In this document: piece after piece, positions 8,726 to 16,852 of the stretch | Layout: every line of letters starts with the position of its first letter | Position numbering within the stretch: position 1 is the first letter of the stretch | Assembly (NCBI GenBank): GCA_947625515.1 | Contig: CANQOO010000003.1 | Coordinates: forward strand, 1-64,000 | Direction: 5' to 3' | Source of the DNA: an uncultured Clostridia bacterium | GTDB taxonomy: Bacteria > Bacillota > Clostridia > Christensenellales > UBA1242 | Length of the DNA: 64,000 bases | Position numbers and translations under genes: made by a program | Notes under the pieces: model-generated | Seen by the model: the letters and a program-made list of their open reading frames with translations, nothing else | What the model was told of the DNA's origin: nothing | Database searches by the model: none

Positions 8726-10819
8726 ATGGCAATTAATCTGCTTTCTCCAAAAATTTATAATCGCATCGCGGCGGGTGAGGTGGTGGAAAGACCAGCGTCC
8801 GTTGTGAAAGAACTTGTGGAAAACAGCTTGGACGCTGGGGCAAGCAAAATTCGCATTGAAATTGAGGGCGGCGGCATAGACAAAATTTTGGTTGCCGATG
8901 ATGGCTGTGGAATTTCAAAAGACGACTTGCCACTTGCGTTTATGCCTCACGCCACAAGCAAAATTTCTGGCATTGATGACCTGGATGCCATTGCCACGCT
9001 GGGCTTTCGCGGCGAGGCACTTGCAAGCATTGCGGCGGTGTCGCGTGTGAGTTTGACCACAAAACAAAAAGGCTCGGAAAGCGGCTTCAAAATTTCTGCT
9101 GATGGCGGAGAAATTTCTCGCGTAGAAGAAATTGCAAGGCTGGATGGGACAACTCTCTGCGTGCAAAATTTGTTTTTCAACACTCCTGTGAGGGCGAAAT
9201 TTTTGAAAAAGCCAAAAAGCGAGGAAAGCGAAATCACGCACCTGGTGGAAAAATTTATGCTTGCTCGGCCGGAGGTGGGCTTCACATATGTGGTGGACGG
9301 CAAGGAGGTTTATTCTCACACATCTGGGCAACTTTCTGAGGTGATTTATTTGCTGTATGGCCGCGAGGTTTTTGACAATTTGCTTGCTCTGGATTTTGAA
9401 GACTACGGGATTAAGGTGAGCGGCTTTGTTGTTTCGCCACGACTTTCCAAGCCGAACAGGACATATCAATCTCTTTTCGTCAATGGGCGATATGTGGAGA
9501 ATTATATGGTCTCCGCATGCGTGCAGGGGGCATATGAAAGTGTGCTGATGAAGGGGCGTTTCCCGATTTATGCAATCAAACTTGAAATTCCGTTTGAGCG
9601 GGTGGATGTGAATGTCCATCCAAACAAACGCGAGGTGAAATTTGACGATAACTCTCAGGTTTTTGGGGTAATTAGGCGGGCGGTCGAAAAGGCTCTTTTG
9701 GATGCAAATTTAATCGCTCAGTTTGAGTATCGCACGGACGAAGATTATGAAAAAAATCATATCAAAAATGACGAACATCCTGGCATGACCAGCTTCAATT
9801 CTTTCCAAAAAGGTGCGGACAAACTTGCCGAAAATGAGGGTGCAAGTTTTAAGGTTCAGGTGGAAAGTGGCGACGCTGAAAAGCCTCTTGAAACGCCACG
9901 CTATTTTGCACAGCACGGCGTGCAACTTATCAACATTCCAAATTTTGCTGATGTGAAATCGGACAAATTGGACAATCGTCCTGGCGGGCGAATTGTCTTT
10001 GACCACCCTGGAAACAGCGTTTTGCGGGAAGTGGAAATTGCCGTTCAAAAAGATATGCAAAAAGAGAAAAATGAGCAAAAAAGCGGCATTTTTGCGGATT
10101 TTTATGAAAAAAATAAAAGTAACGTGGATGAAAATTCTTCAAAACAACTTGCAAAACATGCTGGCATTCAATCAGGAAATATAAGCGAAGATTTTGCACA
10201 AATTTTGCCTCAAAAAACTCAATTTGAGGAAGAAAAATTTCTTAAAGCGGACGCAAATGAAATTAAAATTGTGGGCGTTGTTTTCAAGACTTACATCATC
10301 ACAGAATTTGGCGAAAGCATTTTTGTAATTGACCAGCACGCCATGCATGAGCGTCAAAATTATGACCGCTTGAAGGAACAAATTGACAAGCAAAATGTTG
10401 CAAAACAGGATTTGCTTTTGCCATACGAATTTACACTTTTGGCAAAAGATTGTGACATTTTTGCCGCAAAAATTACGTCTTTGCGTGAAATTGGATTTGA
10501 AATTTCTCAGCAGGGAAGCAAATTTTCCATCACGGCGGTGCCATTTGTGCTTGCCCAAATTGACCTGAAAAAATATGTGGAAGAAATTCTTTCGGACGAT
10601 GTTTTGCGTCAACAAACTGCAAGCGGGATTTTGAATGAAAAACTTTGCCAAACAGCCTGCAAGCATTCCATTCGTGCGGGCGACAGCGTCAGCAAGGACG
10701 AGATTTTATATTTGATTAACAAAATTAAAGATGGCGTTCCACTTTGCCCACACGGCAGGCCAATTATTGTGCAAATAACGAAAAAAGAATTGGAAAAAAT
10801 GTTTAAGAGAACACTTTAA
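8726..10819 (+). CDS. mutL: DNA mismatch repair protein MutL
   Basis: GHKL ATPase, 697 aa, that couples MutS recognition to strand incision. N-terminal motifs: VENSLDAG, DDGCGI and GFRGEALASI. The C-terminal endonuclease domain is present: DQHAMHERQNYD, ACKHSIRAG and CPHGRP. In the metal-binding consensus DQHA(X2)E(X4)E the last position is Asp here, a mild change. The central linker is Lys/Glu/Asn-rich. SD AAAAGGAAG precedes the ATG. The endonuclease motif fits a lineage using nick-directed rather than MutH-directed repair. Confidence 0.97.
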   Translation: MAINLLSPKIYNRIAAGEVVERPASVVKELVENSLDAGASKIRIEIEGGGIDKILVADDGCGISKDDLPLAFMPHATSKISGIDDLDAIATLGFRGEALASIAAVSRVSLTTKQKGSESGFKISADGGEISRVEEIARLDGTTLCVQNLFFNTPVRAKFLKKPKSEESEITHLVEKFMLARPEVGFTYVVDGKEVYSHTSGQLSEVIYLLYGREVFDNLLALDFEDYGIKVSGFVVSPRLSKPNRTYQSLFVNGRYVENYMVSACVQGAYESVLMKGRFPIYAIKLEIPFERVDVNVHPNKREVKFDDNSQVFGVIRRAVEKALLDANLIAQFEYRTDEDYEKNHIKNDEHPGMTSFNSFQKGADKLAENEGASFKVQVESGDAEKPLETPRYFAQHGVQLINIPNFADVKSDKLDNRPGGRIVFDHPGNSVLREVEIAVQKDMQKEKNEQKSGIFADFYEKNKSNVDENSSKQLAKHAGIQSGNISEDFAQILPQKTQFEEEKFLKADANEIKIVGVVFKTYIITEFGESIFVIDQHAMHERQNYDRLKEQIDKQNVAKQDLLLPYEFTLLAKDCDIFAAKITSLREIGFEISQQGSKFSITAVPFVLAQIDLKKYVEEILSDDVLRQQTASGILNEKLCQTACKHSIRAGDSVSKDEILYLINKIKDGVPLCPHGRPIIVQITKKELEKMFKRTL

Positions 10820-10926
10820 AAAATGAAAAAAACATAAAAAAAATGAGAAAAATGCCTAAAAGAATGCATTAAAAATGAGGAAATGTTTAAAAAAAACGAT
10901 TTAAAATTTGAAAAAAGTTTAAAAAT

Positions 10927-11832
10927 ATGAAGAAAAAAGTTGTTTTCATTTTGGGCCCGACGGCCGTTGGAAAAAGTGAGGTTGCACTCTGCGTTGCAAA
11001 AAAATTTGACGGAGAAATTATTTCCGCTGACAGTGTGCAAATTTTTCGCGGACTTGACATTGGCTCGGCAAAAATTTCGACCGCCGAAATGGATGGTGTT
11101 GTGCATCACGGCATTGACATTTGTGACGCGAAAGAAAATTTTTCTGCTTATCAGTTTGCTCAGTTCACGAAAAAGAAAATTGACGAAATTTCCTCACGCG
11201 GCAAATTGCCAGTTGTGGTAGGCGGCACAGGACTTTATATCCGCTCTTTGGTGGAGGGATTCAATTTTGGCGGTGCCGATGTGGACGAGCAGCTGCGTGC
11301 CGAGTTGGATGAAATTCACAAGCAAGGCGGGACTGATGCGTTGTTTGAGATTTTGCAAAAAATTGCCCCGCAGGAGGCTGCAAAAATTGATTGTCAAAAT
11401 CCACGCAGGCTTGTCCGGGCGATTGAGATTGCAAAAGGTCACGGGCAAAAGAGCCGCAGTGAGGTTGAAATTGACCCGCTTGTGCTGGCACTTGTGCTGC
11501 CGCGGGAGCAGCTTTATGAAAAAATCAATTTGCGGGTGGACAGAATGTTGGAAAACGGCTTGATTGATGAGGTGCGAAATTTGAAAGCGGCAGGCTTGAC
11601 TGCTGAGCATCAGTCCATGAAGGCGATTGGATATAAAGAGGTGCTGGCATACTTGGACGGCGAGGTCACCTTCCAGCGTATGGCAGAACTTGTCAAGCAG
11701 CACAGCCGCAACTACGCGAAGAGGCAGATGACTTTCTTGCGAGGGATGAACTGTCAGTTTGTGGACATGCAAAATCGCACGCAGGCCGTGTCGGAAATTG
11801 AAAAGCAGGTGGCGGATTTTCTTAAAAAGTGA
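10927..11832 (+). CDS. miaA: tRNA dimethylallyltransferase MiaA
   Basis: Transfers the dimethylallyl group to A37 of tRNAs, making the substrate for MiaB. 301 aa, typical. P-loop GPTAVGKS is near residue 11, with DSVQIFRGLDIGSAK and VVGGTGLYIRS following, and QHSRNYAKRQMTF near the C-terminus. No SD is seen before the ATG; the 107-bp gap after mutL is a run of A-rich sequence with many short ATG-AAA motifs. Fourth gene of the miaB-mutS-mutL-miaA group. Confidence 0.96.
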   Translation: MKKKVVFILGPTAVGKSEVALCVAKKFDGEIISADSVQIFRGLDIGSAKISTAEMDGVVHHGIDICDAKENFSAYQFAQFTKKKIDEISSRGKLPVVVGGTGLYIRSLVEGFNFGGADVDEQLRAELDEIHKQGGTDALFEILQKIAPQEAAKIDCQNPRRLVRAIEIAKGHGQKSRSEVEIDPLVLALVLPREQLYEKINLRVDRMLENGLIDEVRNLKAAGLTAEHQSMKAIGYKEVLAYLDGEVTFQRMAELVKQHSRNYAKRQMTFLRGMNCQFVDMQNRTQAVSEIEKQVADFLKK

Positions 11833-11939
11833 AGTTTTCTGCAAGATATTGGCGGCGGGCGGATTTATTGGAAGAAAATTAAGTGAATGGCAGTGATTGT
11901 GGGATTTAGATAAAAAGGGATAAAAATTGGGTGGAGAAT

Positions 11940-13157
11940 ATGGAAAATTTGAAAATTATTGAAGAAATAGAAAAGGGTTTGAAAGGTCAGTTTGAGGAAA
12001 TTGAACGGGTCGCATATTTCAATCAGAAAAAAGTTTTGAGGGCGTTTCAAGAGATTGGGGTCAGCACATCTCATTTTTCTGGCACGACGGGCTACGGCTA
12101 TTCCGACAAAGGCAGGGACGATTTTTCTCGGCTTGTTGCGAAAGTTTTTGGGGCGGAGGACGCCATTTGCTCTGTGCATTTGACGTGTGGCACTCACACC
12201 ATCGCCACCGCACTTTATGGGCTGCTTCGTCCGAAGGACCTCATGCTTTCCATCACGGGAGATTTATATGACACCCTGCACGACACGCTTTTCGGCAAAG
12301 ACAATGGCAGCCTGGAAAGTTTGGGCGTGAAATTCGAGTTCATTGACTTGAAAAACGGGGAGTTTGACGAAGAAAAAATTTTGAAAATGGTCAAAAAGCA
12401 CAAGCCACGCATGGTTTTTGTGCAAAAATCTCGCGGATATTCGTCGCGAAGGGCGATTTCGTGCGACCAGATGGAGCCAATCTTTAAAAAAATTCGCCAA
12501 ATTAGTCCAGACACATTCATTGTTGTGGACAACTGCTATGGCGAATTTGTGGAAACGCGAGAGCCGACCGAGGTTGGTGCGGACGTTTGCGTGGGGTCTT
12601 TCATCAAAAATCTTGGCGGCAGTTTGGCTCCGACGGGTGGATATATTGTCGGGACCAGACGGGCGATTGAAAAAATTGAAAACCGCCTCACATGTCCGTC
12701 GCTTGGCAGAGAAACGGGGAGTTATGAGGGCGGCTATCGACTGTTCTATCAAGGCCTCTTCTTGGCACCGCATGTTGTCAGCCAGGCTTTAAAAGGCGGA
12801 CTGCTTGTTGGGCAGGTCATGAAGCAAAAGGGGTTCCAAATCATTCCGGACACGTCCGAAAAGTGCTATGACATCATCAAAAGCGTGGTGTTTGACAAGG
12901 AAGAGTCACTCATTTCTTTCGTGCAACTCATTCAAAAACTGTCGCCGGTGGACAGCAGTTTTGTGCCAATGCCATATGCCATGGCGGGCTACACAACGGA
13001 TGTCATCATGGCTGCCGGCACTTTTGTGGAGGGTGCGTCGCTGGAACTTTCTTGCGACAGCCCAATCAAAAAGCCATACATCGCCTATTTCCAGGGCGGC
13101 ATCACATACGAGCAACTCAAAATTTTGGCGGAACAACTTTTGGCTTTTGGAGAGTGA
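11940..13157 (+). CDS. ynbB: PLP-dependent YnbB-type protein (methionine gamma-lyase family, 'aluminum resistance')
   Basis: Pyridoxal-phosphate enzyme of the Met_gamma_lyase/YnbB family, about 405 aa. Visible blocks: TSHFSGTTGYGYSDKGRD, TCGTHTIATALYGLLRP, VDNCYGEF and the PLP-lysine region GSFIKNLGGSLAPTGGY. These match the B. subtilis YnbB type, which also sits downstream of miaA. The physiological substrate is not established for the family. Starts: ATG at 11940 follows GGTGGAG closely; GTG at 11931 in the same frame is an alternative adding three residues. Confidence 0.88.
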   Translation: MENLKIIEEIEKGLKGQFEEIERVAYFNQKKVLRAFQEIGVSTSHFSGTTGYGYSDKGRDDFSRLVAKVFGAEDAICSVHLTCGTHTIATALYGLLRPKDLMLSITGDLYDTLHDTLFGKDNGSLESLGVKFEFIDLKNGEFDEEKILKMVKKHKPRMVFVQKSRGYSSRRAISCDQMEPIFKKIRQISPDTFIVVDNCYGEFVETREPTEVGADVCVGSFIKNLGGSLAPTGGYIVGTRRAIEKIENRLTCPSLGRETGSYEGGYRLFYQGLFLAPHVVSQALKGGLLVGQVMKQKGFQIIPDTSEKCYDIIKSVVFDKEESLISFVQLIQKLSPVDSSFVPMPYAMAGYTTDVIMAAGTFVEGASLELSCDSPIKKPYIAYFQGGITYEQLKILAEQLLAFGE

Positions 13158-13283
13158 TTTTTGCATAAATTTTGCCGCTTTTCACAAAACAACAAAAAAT
13201 TTTCAAATTTTGCTTGACTTTTGTGGATGTTTATTTTTAAAATATATTTGACAAATTATAATTGTAAATCAAAATGAAACAAC
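13158..13283. other. Intergenic: TATAAT upstream of the rnpB-derived repeat
   Basis: No gene. A TATAAT at 13257-13262 lies about 22 bp before the rnpB-like block, the same distance as the -10 of true rnpB from its copy of the block. Its -35 is weak. A TTGACA at 13248 is too close to pair with it. This suggests a decayed copy of the rnpB promoter. Confidence 0.45.
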
Positions 13284-13342
13284 TGGTCGCTGTGCACTTG
13301 TGATGAGTGCAGAGAGGAAAGCCCGAGCATCAAAAGAACAAA
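13284..13342 (+). pseudogene. Truncated 5' copy of rnpB (59 bp)
   Basis: 58 of 59 bases equal the 5' part of the RNase P RNA gene at 15016-15074 (one C/T difference at 13322), including the conserved GAGGAAAG-CCGAGC core. Similarity stops sharply on the right, where only scattered traces (GGCGA, AATAG, GACT) remain up to about 13375. The left P1 strand is absent, so it cannot make RNase P. It lies 120 bp upstream of the frameshifted secreted paralog B and probably forms part of its 5' leader. Confidence 0.85.
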
Positions 13343-13461
13343 ATGACGGCGATTTGCAAATGGAATAGTAAGACTTTAAATTTGCAACTGACAAGATTTG
13401 CGATTAGCAAAAATTGTTTATTTGGATTAAAAAAATTGTAAAATTGCAACAGGAGGCAAAC

Positions 13462-14711
13462 ATGAGACGTAAATACGCGGGGGGGGGATTTTTGATAAGC
13501 TGAAATGCACCGGCTTTGTTTGTCTTTTTCTCTTTGTCATTGCATGCACAATGACCAACATTGTTTTGGCTGCTCTTTCGACCGGAATCGAGGGCGGCTT
13601 TTCTGTTATCTATGACATTCCGCAGGATTTGTGGGACAATATATCTCGAATTTTTGACAAAAATAATGTCAACAAACTTTTGTGGCACATCTCAGGCGAC
13701 AGCACAGCGACAGTGGACAATATGGCACCGATTGAAGACCTTGCGGCAACCAAGCTGACCTCTGCGGACATGATTGCAAACTACAACAAGGTGAACCCCG
13801 CCTCTGCGGACAACAATTATTCTGTTTCCGCGATGAGCAATGACGCGGAAATTATTGTCACATTGGGCGGGCTGAAATGGACGCCGGTGTATCTTTCAAC
13901 AACAAATGAGGGCAAAGAAGGCGAAACACATGATGTGATTTTAACTCTTTGGCTGACGGATGCTTCGCAACTGAGCGGCGGAACTTATGCTGATGGAAAA
14001 ACCTTTGATAAAAATGGCCTGGCACTCTGGGCAAGCGGTTGGTATAATAATAGTCCACTCGTAGACTATCCATGCAACATGTATGGGACATCTTACATGA
14101 GAGCAGCCGTATTGAACAATGGCGGTCAATATGCCCACAACAACGCAAATGACGATGAAAATATCTATCTTGAGACCGCGACACAGAATCCTGATTCAAT
14201 TTTTGCACTGTTTACCATGCAAGATGGCGGTTTGAGAGACTTTATCGTCACGCCCAGTCAGGTTTCTTGGCAGGAATGCGGTCAAAGTGCAAAAGCAGAG
14301 ATAGACAGCCTTGATTATAATGTCTCAAACGAGAACTGGGGAGACAAAACTAAGGTTCCAAACGATGGCTTTTACTACGGCTCATCATTTAATTATGCCA
14401 ACAAAGGCGAAGCAAACAGCAGATGGAAAGACGACTGGCTGTGGTTGCCTTCCCTCTCTGAGACCGGCGGAGATGACGCTAGTAATGGAATTTGGCAAAC
14501 TTCGCAAAATCAACGCAGAAATACGGATTTCAATGACTGGACACACCATGCTTGGCTTCGCTCTGCATACTACACTTCTGCCAACAGTGTCTATCTTCTA
14601 TGCGGCACGGAATACGGCTTTGATGCAACCACTGCTTACAGGACTTATGGCACTGTGCGTCCTGCACTTCACCTGAACCTCACTGAGGTGGCAAAGAGTT
14701 TGAATAAATAG
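13462..14711 (+). CDS. Secreted paralog B, frameshifted at a G9 tract (probable phase-variable OFF state)
   Basis: A strong SD (AGGAGG, 6 nt spacing) precedes the ATG at 13462. Five codons later a run of nine G (13479-13487) puts the frame onto a stop at 13501. One extra G would restore a 416-residue protein starting MRRKYAGGGIFDKLKCTGFV with a hydrophobic signal segment, containing a possible lipobox (VIAC) and ending near VLAAL. As given, only the part from the internal ATG at 13551 (386 aa, no signal peptide) is continuous. It aligns with the C-terminal 370 residues of paralog A, including ISG..., YNKV, GGLKWTPVYLS, WLPSLSETGG and VRPALHLNLTEVAKSL. Function unknown; a sequencing error in the homopolymer is the alternative explanation. 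Confidence 0.75.
13479..13487. repeat. Homopolymer G9 in the signal-peptide region of paralog B
   Basis: Nine consecutive G immediately after ATG-AGA-CGT-AAA-TAC-GC. Ten (or seven) G give an uninterrupted reading frame with a credible signal peptide; nine give a stop after 13 codons. This is the classical site for slipped-strand translational switching. Confidence 0.88.
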
Positions 14712-14804
14712 GCAAATGGCAACGCTTCTTGCTTGAATTTGCGTTTAAGACACAGGTGGCATGGGAAATGTGCCCTGTTTATGGCAGTTGGCACGCATTG
14801 ACGA

Positions 14805-14826
14805 CCCTGAGCATGCTGCCAGGGCT
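14805..14826. terminator. Possible weak hairpin after paralog B
   Basis: CCCTG and CAGGG flank a loop containing GCATGC, followed by a short T-rich stretch. It is the only hairpin seen between paralog B and rnpB; the T-run is poor, so a terminator role is tentative. Confidence 0.3.
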
Positions 14827-14872
14827 GCTTTTCGATTTTCCAAAAGCGGTGACGGGGCGTTCGCTTTTGCAT

Positions 14873-14996
14873 AGTTGACATTTTCGCTTGACTGCGAAAT
14901 ATAGCGGACATATTTGCTTGAATATGATGAAATTCAGTTGTCATCTTGCTTGGACATGATATGCAGTTGACATTTTCGTCAGGATGTGATATAATG
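14873..14996 (+). repeat. Four degenerate ~30-nt repeats ending in the rnpB promoter
   Basis: GACAT or GTCAT followed by TTTCG or TTGCTTG recurs at about 14877, 14907, 14940 and 14969, with spacing of 29-33 nt. The first and last units contain TTGACATTTTCG; the last provides the -35 box of rnpB. Confidence 0.55.
14967..14995 (+). promoter_or_regulatory. rnpB promoter (consensus)
   Basis: TTGACA (14967-14972), 17 bp, TATAAT (14990-14995), with extended -10 element TGTGATATAAT. The predicted start about 7 nt downstream coincides with the first strand of helix P1 of RNase P RNA at 15002. This is the best consensus promoter in the window. Confidence 0.9.
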
Positions 14997-15001
14997 ATAT
15001 T

Positions 15002-15399
15002 GTCAGTTGGCCAGATGGTCGCTGTGCACTTGTGATGAGTGCAGAGAGGAAAGTCCGAGCATCAAAAGAACAAAGTGCTGGCTAACGGCCAGTGAAGGCG
15101 ACTTCAAGGACAGTGCAACAGAAATAGACTGCGTCACCTTGCCTTCTTTGAAGGGCTTTTGGACGCTTGCCGCAAGGCAGGCCCCGAAAGTTGTTGGCGT
15201 GATGGTGGAAAGGTGAGGCAAGAGCTCACCGGGCGAAAGGTGACTTTCGCTGCTCTGTAAACCCCACTTGATGCAAGGTTAAGTTTGGGCATATGTGTGT
15301 TCTTTCACGCCCAACAAAAGCACCGCTTGAACTTGTTGGCAACAACAAGTCTGGATAGATGGCCATCCAAAACAGAACTCGGCTTACAGACCAACTGAC
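15002..15399 (+). ncRNA. rnpB: RNase P RNA
   Basis: Catalytic RNA that matures tRNA 5' ends. Helix P1 is closed by GTCAGTTGG at the 5' end and CCAACTGAC at the 3' end. The conserved GAGGAAAGTCCGAGC (5' core), the GAAAGGTGAGGCAAGAGCTC region and the 3' block CAGAACTCGGCTTACAGACC are all present in order. About 398 nt, usual for bacteria. Its 5' region is partly duplicated at 13284-13342. A consensus promoter lies upstream and an intrinsic terminator downstream. Confidence 0.95.
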
Positions 15400-15407
15400 A
15401 AAAAATT

Positions 15408-15428
15408 TCCGCTTCGTGCGGATTTTTT
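15408..15428 (+). terminator. rnpB terminator
   Basis: TCCGC-TTCGT-GCGGA stem-loop followed by six T, starting 9 nt after the mature 3' end of RNase P RNA. Confidence 0.85.
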
Positions 15429-15615
15429 CATTTGTTTTTAATCCGCAGAAAATGGCGGAATTGCAATATTTTTCACAATCCTGTTTGAATTTAATTTGTT
15501 TTAATCCGCAGAAAATTGAGAGAGATTTTTTTTCCAATTTCCTTTAAGCAAACATTTTAATTTCAAAATTTTGCTCCGGTGCATATATATTCCTGAAAAC
15601 AACATCGGAGTGTGT

Positions 15616-16719
15616 ATGAAGGAAAACGTTTTGTTGATTTTTGGCGGGAAAAGTGTGGAGCATGACATCTCCATCATCACCGCCTTGCAGGCTATGAAAA
15701 ATTTGCCTGACACTTTTGAGTTTTTGCCGCTCTACATCGACCGCAGCGGAATTTGGTGGGTGGCGGACAATTTGGGTGACATTGAAATTTTTCAAAACTT
15801 CAATAGAAGGGCGAAGAATGCTCATCAGGTGGCACTGCTGCCGGGGGCGACGCTTGCCAAGAAGAAAAATGGAAAATTTGTGCCGTTTGTGCATGCGAAG
15901 GCGGCACTAAACTGCTGTCACGGCGGCTGCGGTGAGGACGGCAGCGTGCAGGGGCTTTTGAAAATGTGCGGCGTCCCGCAGTCCTCGTGCGGAGTGATGG
16001 CGTCCGCTGTGTGCATGGATAAGGCGATTATGAAGGAAATTTGTCTTGCAAAAAGCATTCCAACGCCCAATTTCTTTGTCGTCAAAAAAGAGGCATATAA
16101 TCTGGAAAAAACAATCAAAAAATGCAAATTTCCGCTGGTTGTCAAGCCCGCCAATTTGGGCAGTTCCATCGGCATTTCTGTCTGCAAAAACAAGCAGGAA
16201 TTTTCCGAGGGCATGTCGCTGGCGTTCAATTTTGACCGCAAGGTGGTGGTGGAAGAGTTGGTGCAAAATTTGAGAGAGTTCAACTGTGCCTGCTTTTCGT
16301 TTGACGGGCATCTTTTTGTGTCCAATGTCAATGAGGTGACCGGCAAAGGGGAGATTTTCTCTTTCGAGGACAAATATCTTTCCTCAACAACTTCCGCTCG
16401 CAGCGTGGAAAGTGTCCTTGCGAAGAAGATTGGCACGCTGACCGAAAAGGTGTATGACGCTTTGGACTGCACGGGCATTGTGCGGGTGGACTTTCTTTAT
16501 GACGAAAAAACAAAAATTTTGTATGTAAACGAGGTCAACACCATCCCCGGCTCTTTGGCGTTCTATCTTTTCCCGGACGTGGCGTTTAAGGAGCTTATCA
16601 GTGCCGCATTGCAGGAGTGCATCTCGCGTGCCAAGGCGGAGGAGGGGCTTATCTCCACTTTTGACAGCGACGCCCTGAAAATTTTTGAGAACGCTCGCAG
16701 CAAATTGCAAAAGAAGTGA
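15616..16719 (+). CDS. ddl: D-alanine--D-alanine ligase
   Basis: ATP-grasp ligase making the D-Ala-D-Ala dipeptide for peptidoglycan, 367 aa. Motifs: FGGKSVEHDIS at the N-terminus, GGCGEDGSVQGLL, CGVMASAVCMDK, FPLVVKPANLGSSIG, and the C-terminal metal/ATP block NEVNTIPGS. The omega-loop keeps a Lys-Tyr pair (EDKY), as in D-Ala-D-Ala ligases. The preceding FSFED resembles some D-Ser ligases, so specificity for the second substrate is not certain. Start chosen at 15616, with SD CGGAG 5 nt upstream. First gene of the ddl-murE-mraY-murD-ftsW cluster. Confidence 0.92.
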   Translation: MKENVLLIFGGKSVEHDISIITALQAMKNLPDTFEFLPLYIDRSGIWWVADNLGDIEIFQNFNRRAKNAHQVALLPGATLAKKKNGKFVPFVHAKAALNCCHGGCGEDGSVQGLLKMCGVPQSSCGVMASAVCMDKAIMKEICLAKSIPTPNFFVVKKEAYNLEKTIKKCKFPLVVKPANLGSSIGISVCKNKQEFSEGMSLAFNFDRKVVVEELVQNLREFNCACFSFDGHLFVSNVNEVTGKGEIFSFEDKYLSSTTSARSVESVLAKKIGTLTEKVYDALDCTGIVRVDFLYDEKTKILYVNEVNTIPGSLAFYLFPDVAFKELISAALQECISRAKAEEGLISTFDSDALKIFENARSKLQKK

Positions 16720-16852
16720 AGCAAAAAAAATTGTCGCATATACACTTTTTTTGACGCGTTGGCAACAAATGACTTTTCAGGCACTAAAATGATTGTGAGA
16801 ATGCAATCAAGCATTCAAATGATTGTGAAAATTCAAATTCGTGAGGTGGTGT

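Noticed and set aside
13284..15074. attL/attR of an integrative element
   Set aside because: The 59-bp repeats look like att sites, but the 1.7 kb between them contains no integrase or mobility gene; kept only as a recombination or duplication trace.
15616..16719. A vancomycin-resistance type D-Ala-D-Ser or D-Ala-D-Lac ligase
   Set aside because: Omega-loop similarity (FSFED) is weak evidence; the Lys-Tyr pair of D-Ala-D-Ala ligases is kept and no vanT/vanX/vanH-like genes are nearby.
16784..16845. Repeat of AATGATTGTGA at 30-bp spacing before murE
   Set aside because: Two short imperfect copies only; probably chance in AT-rich sequence, and no promoter geometry fits.
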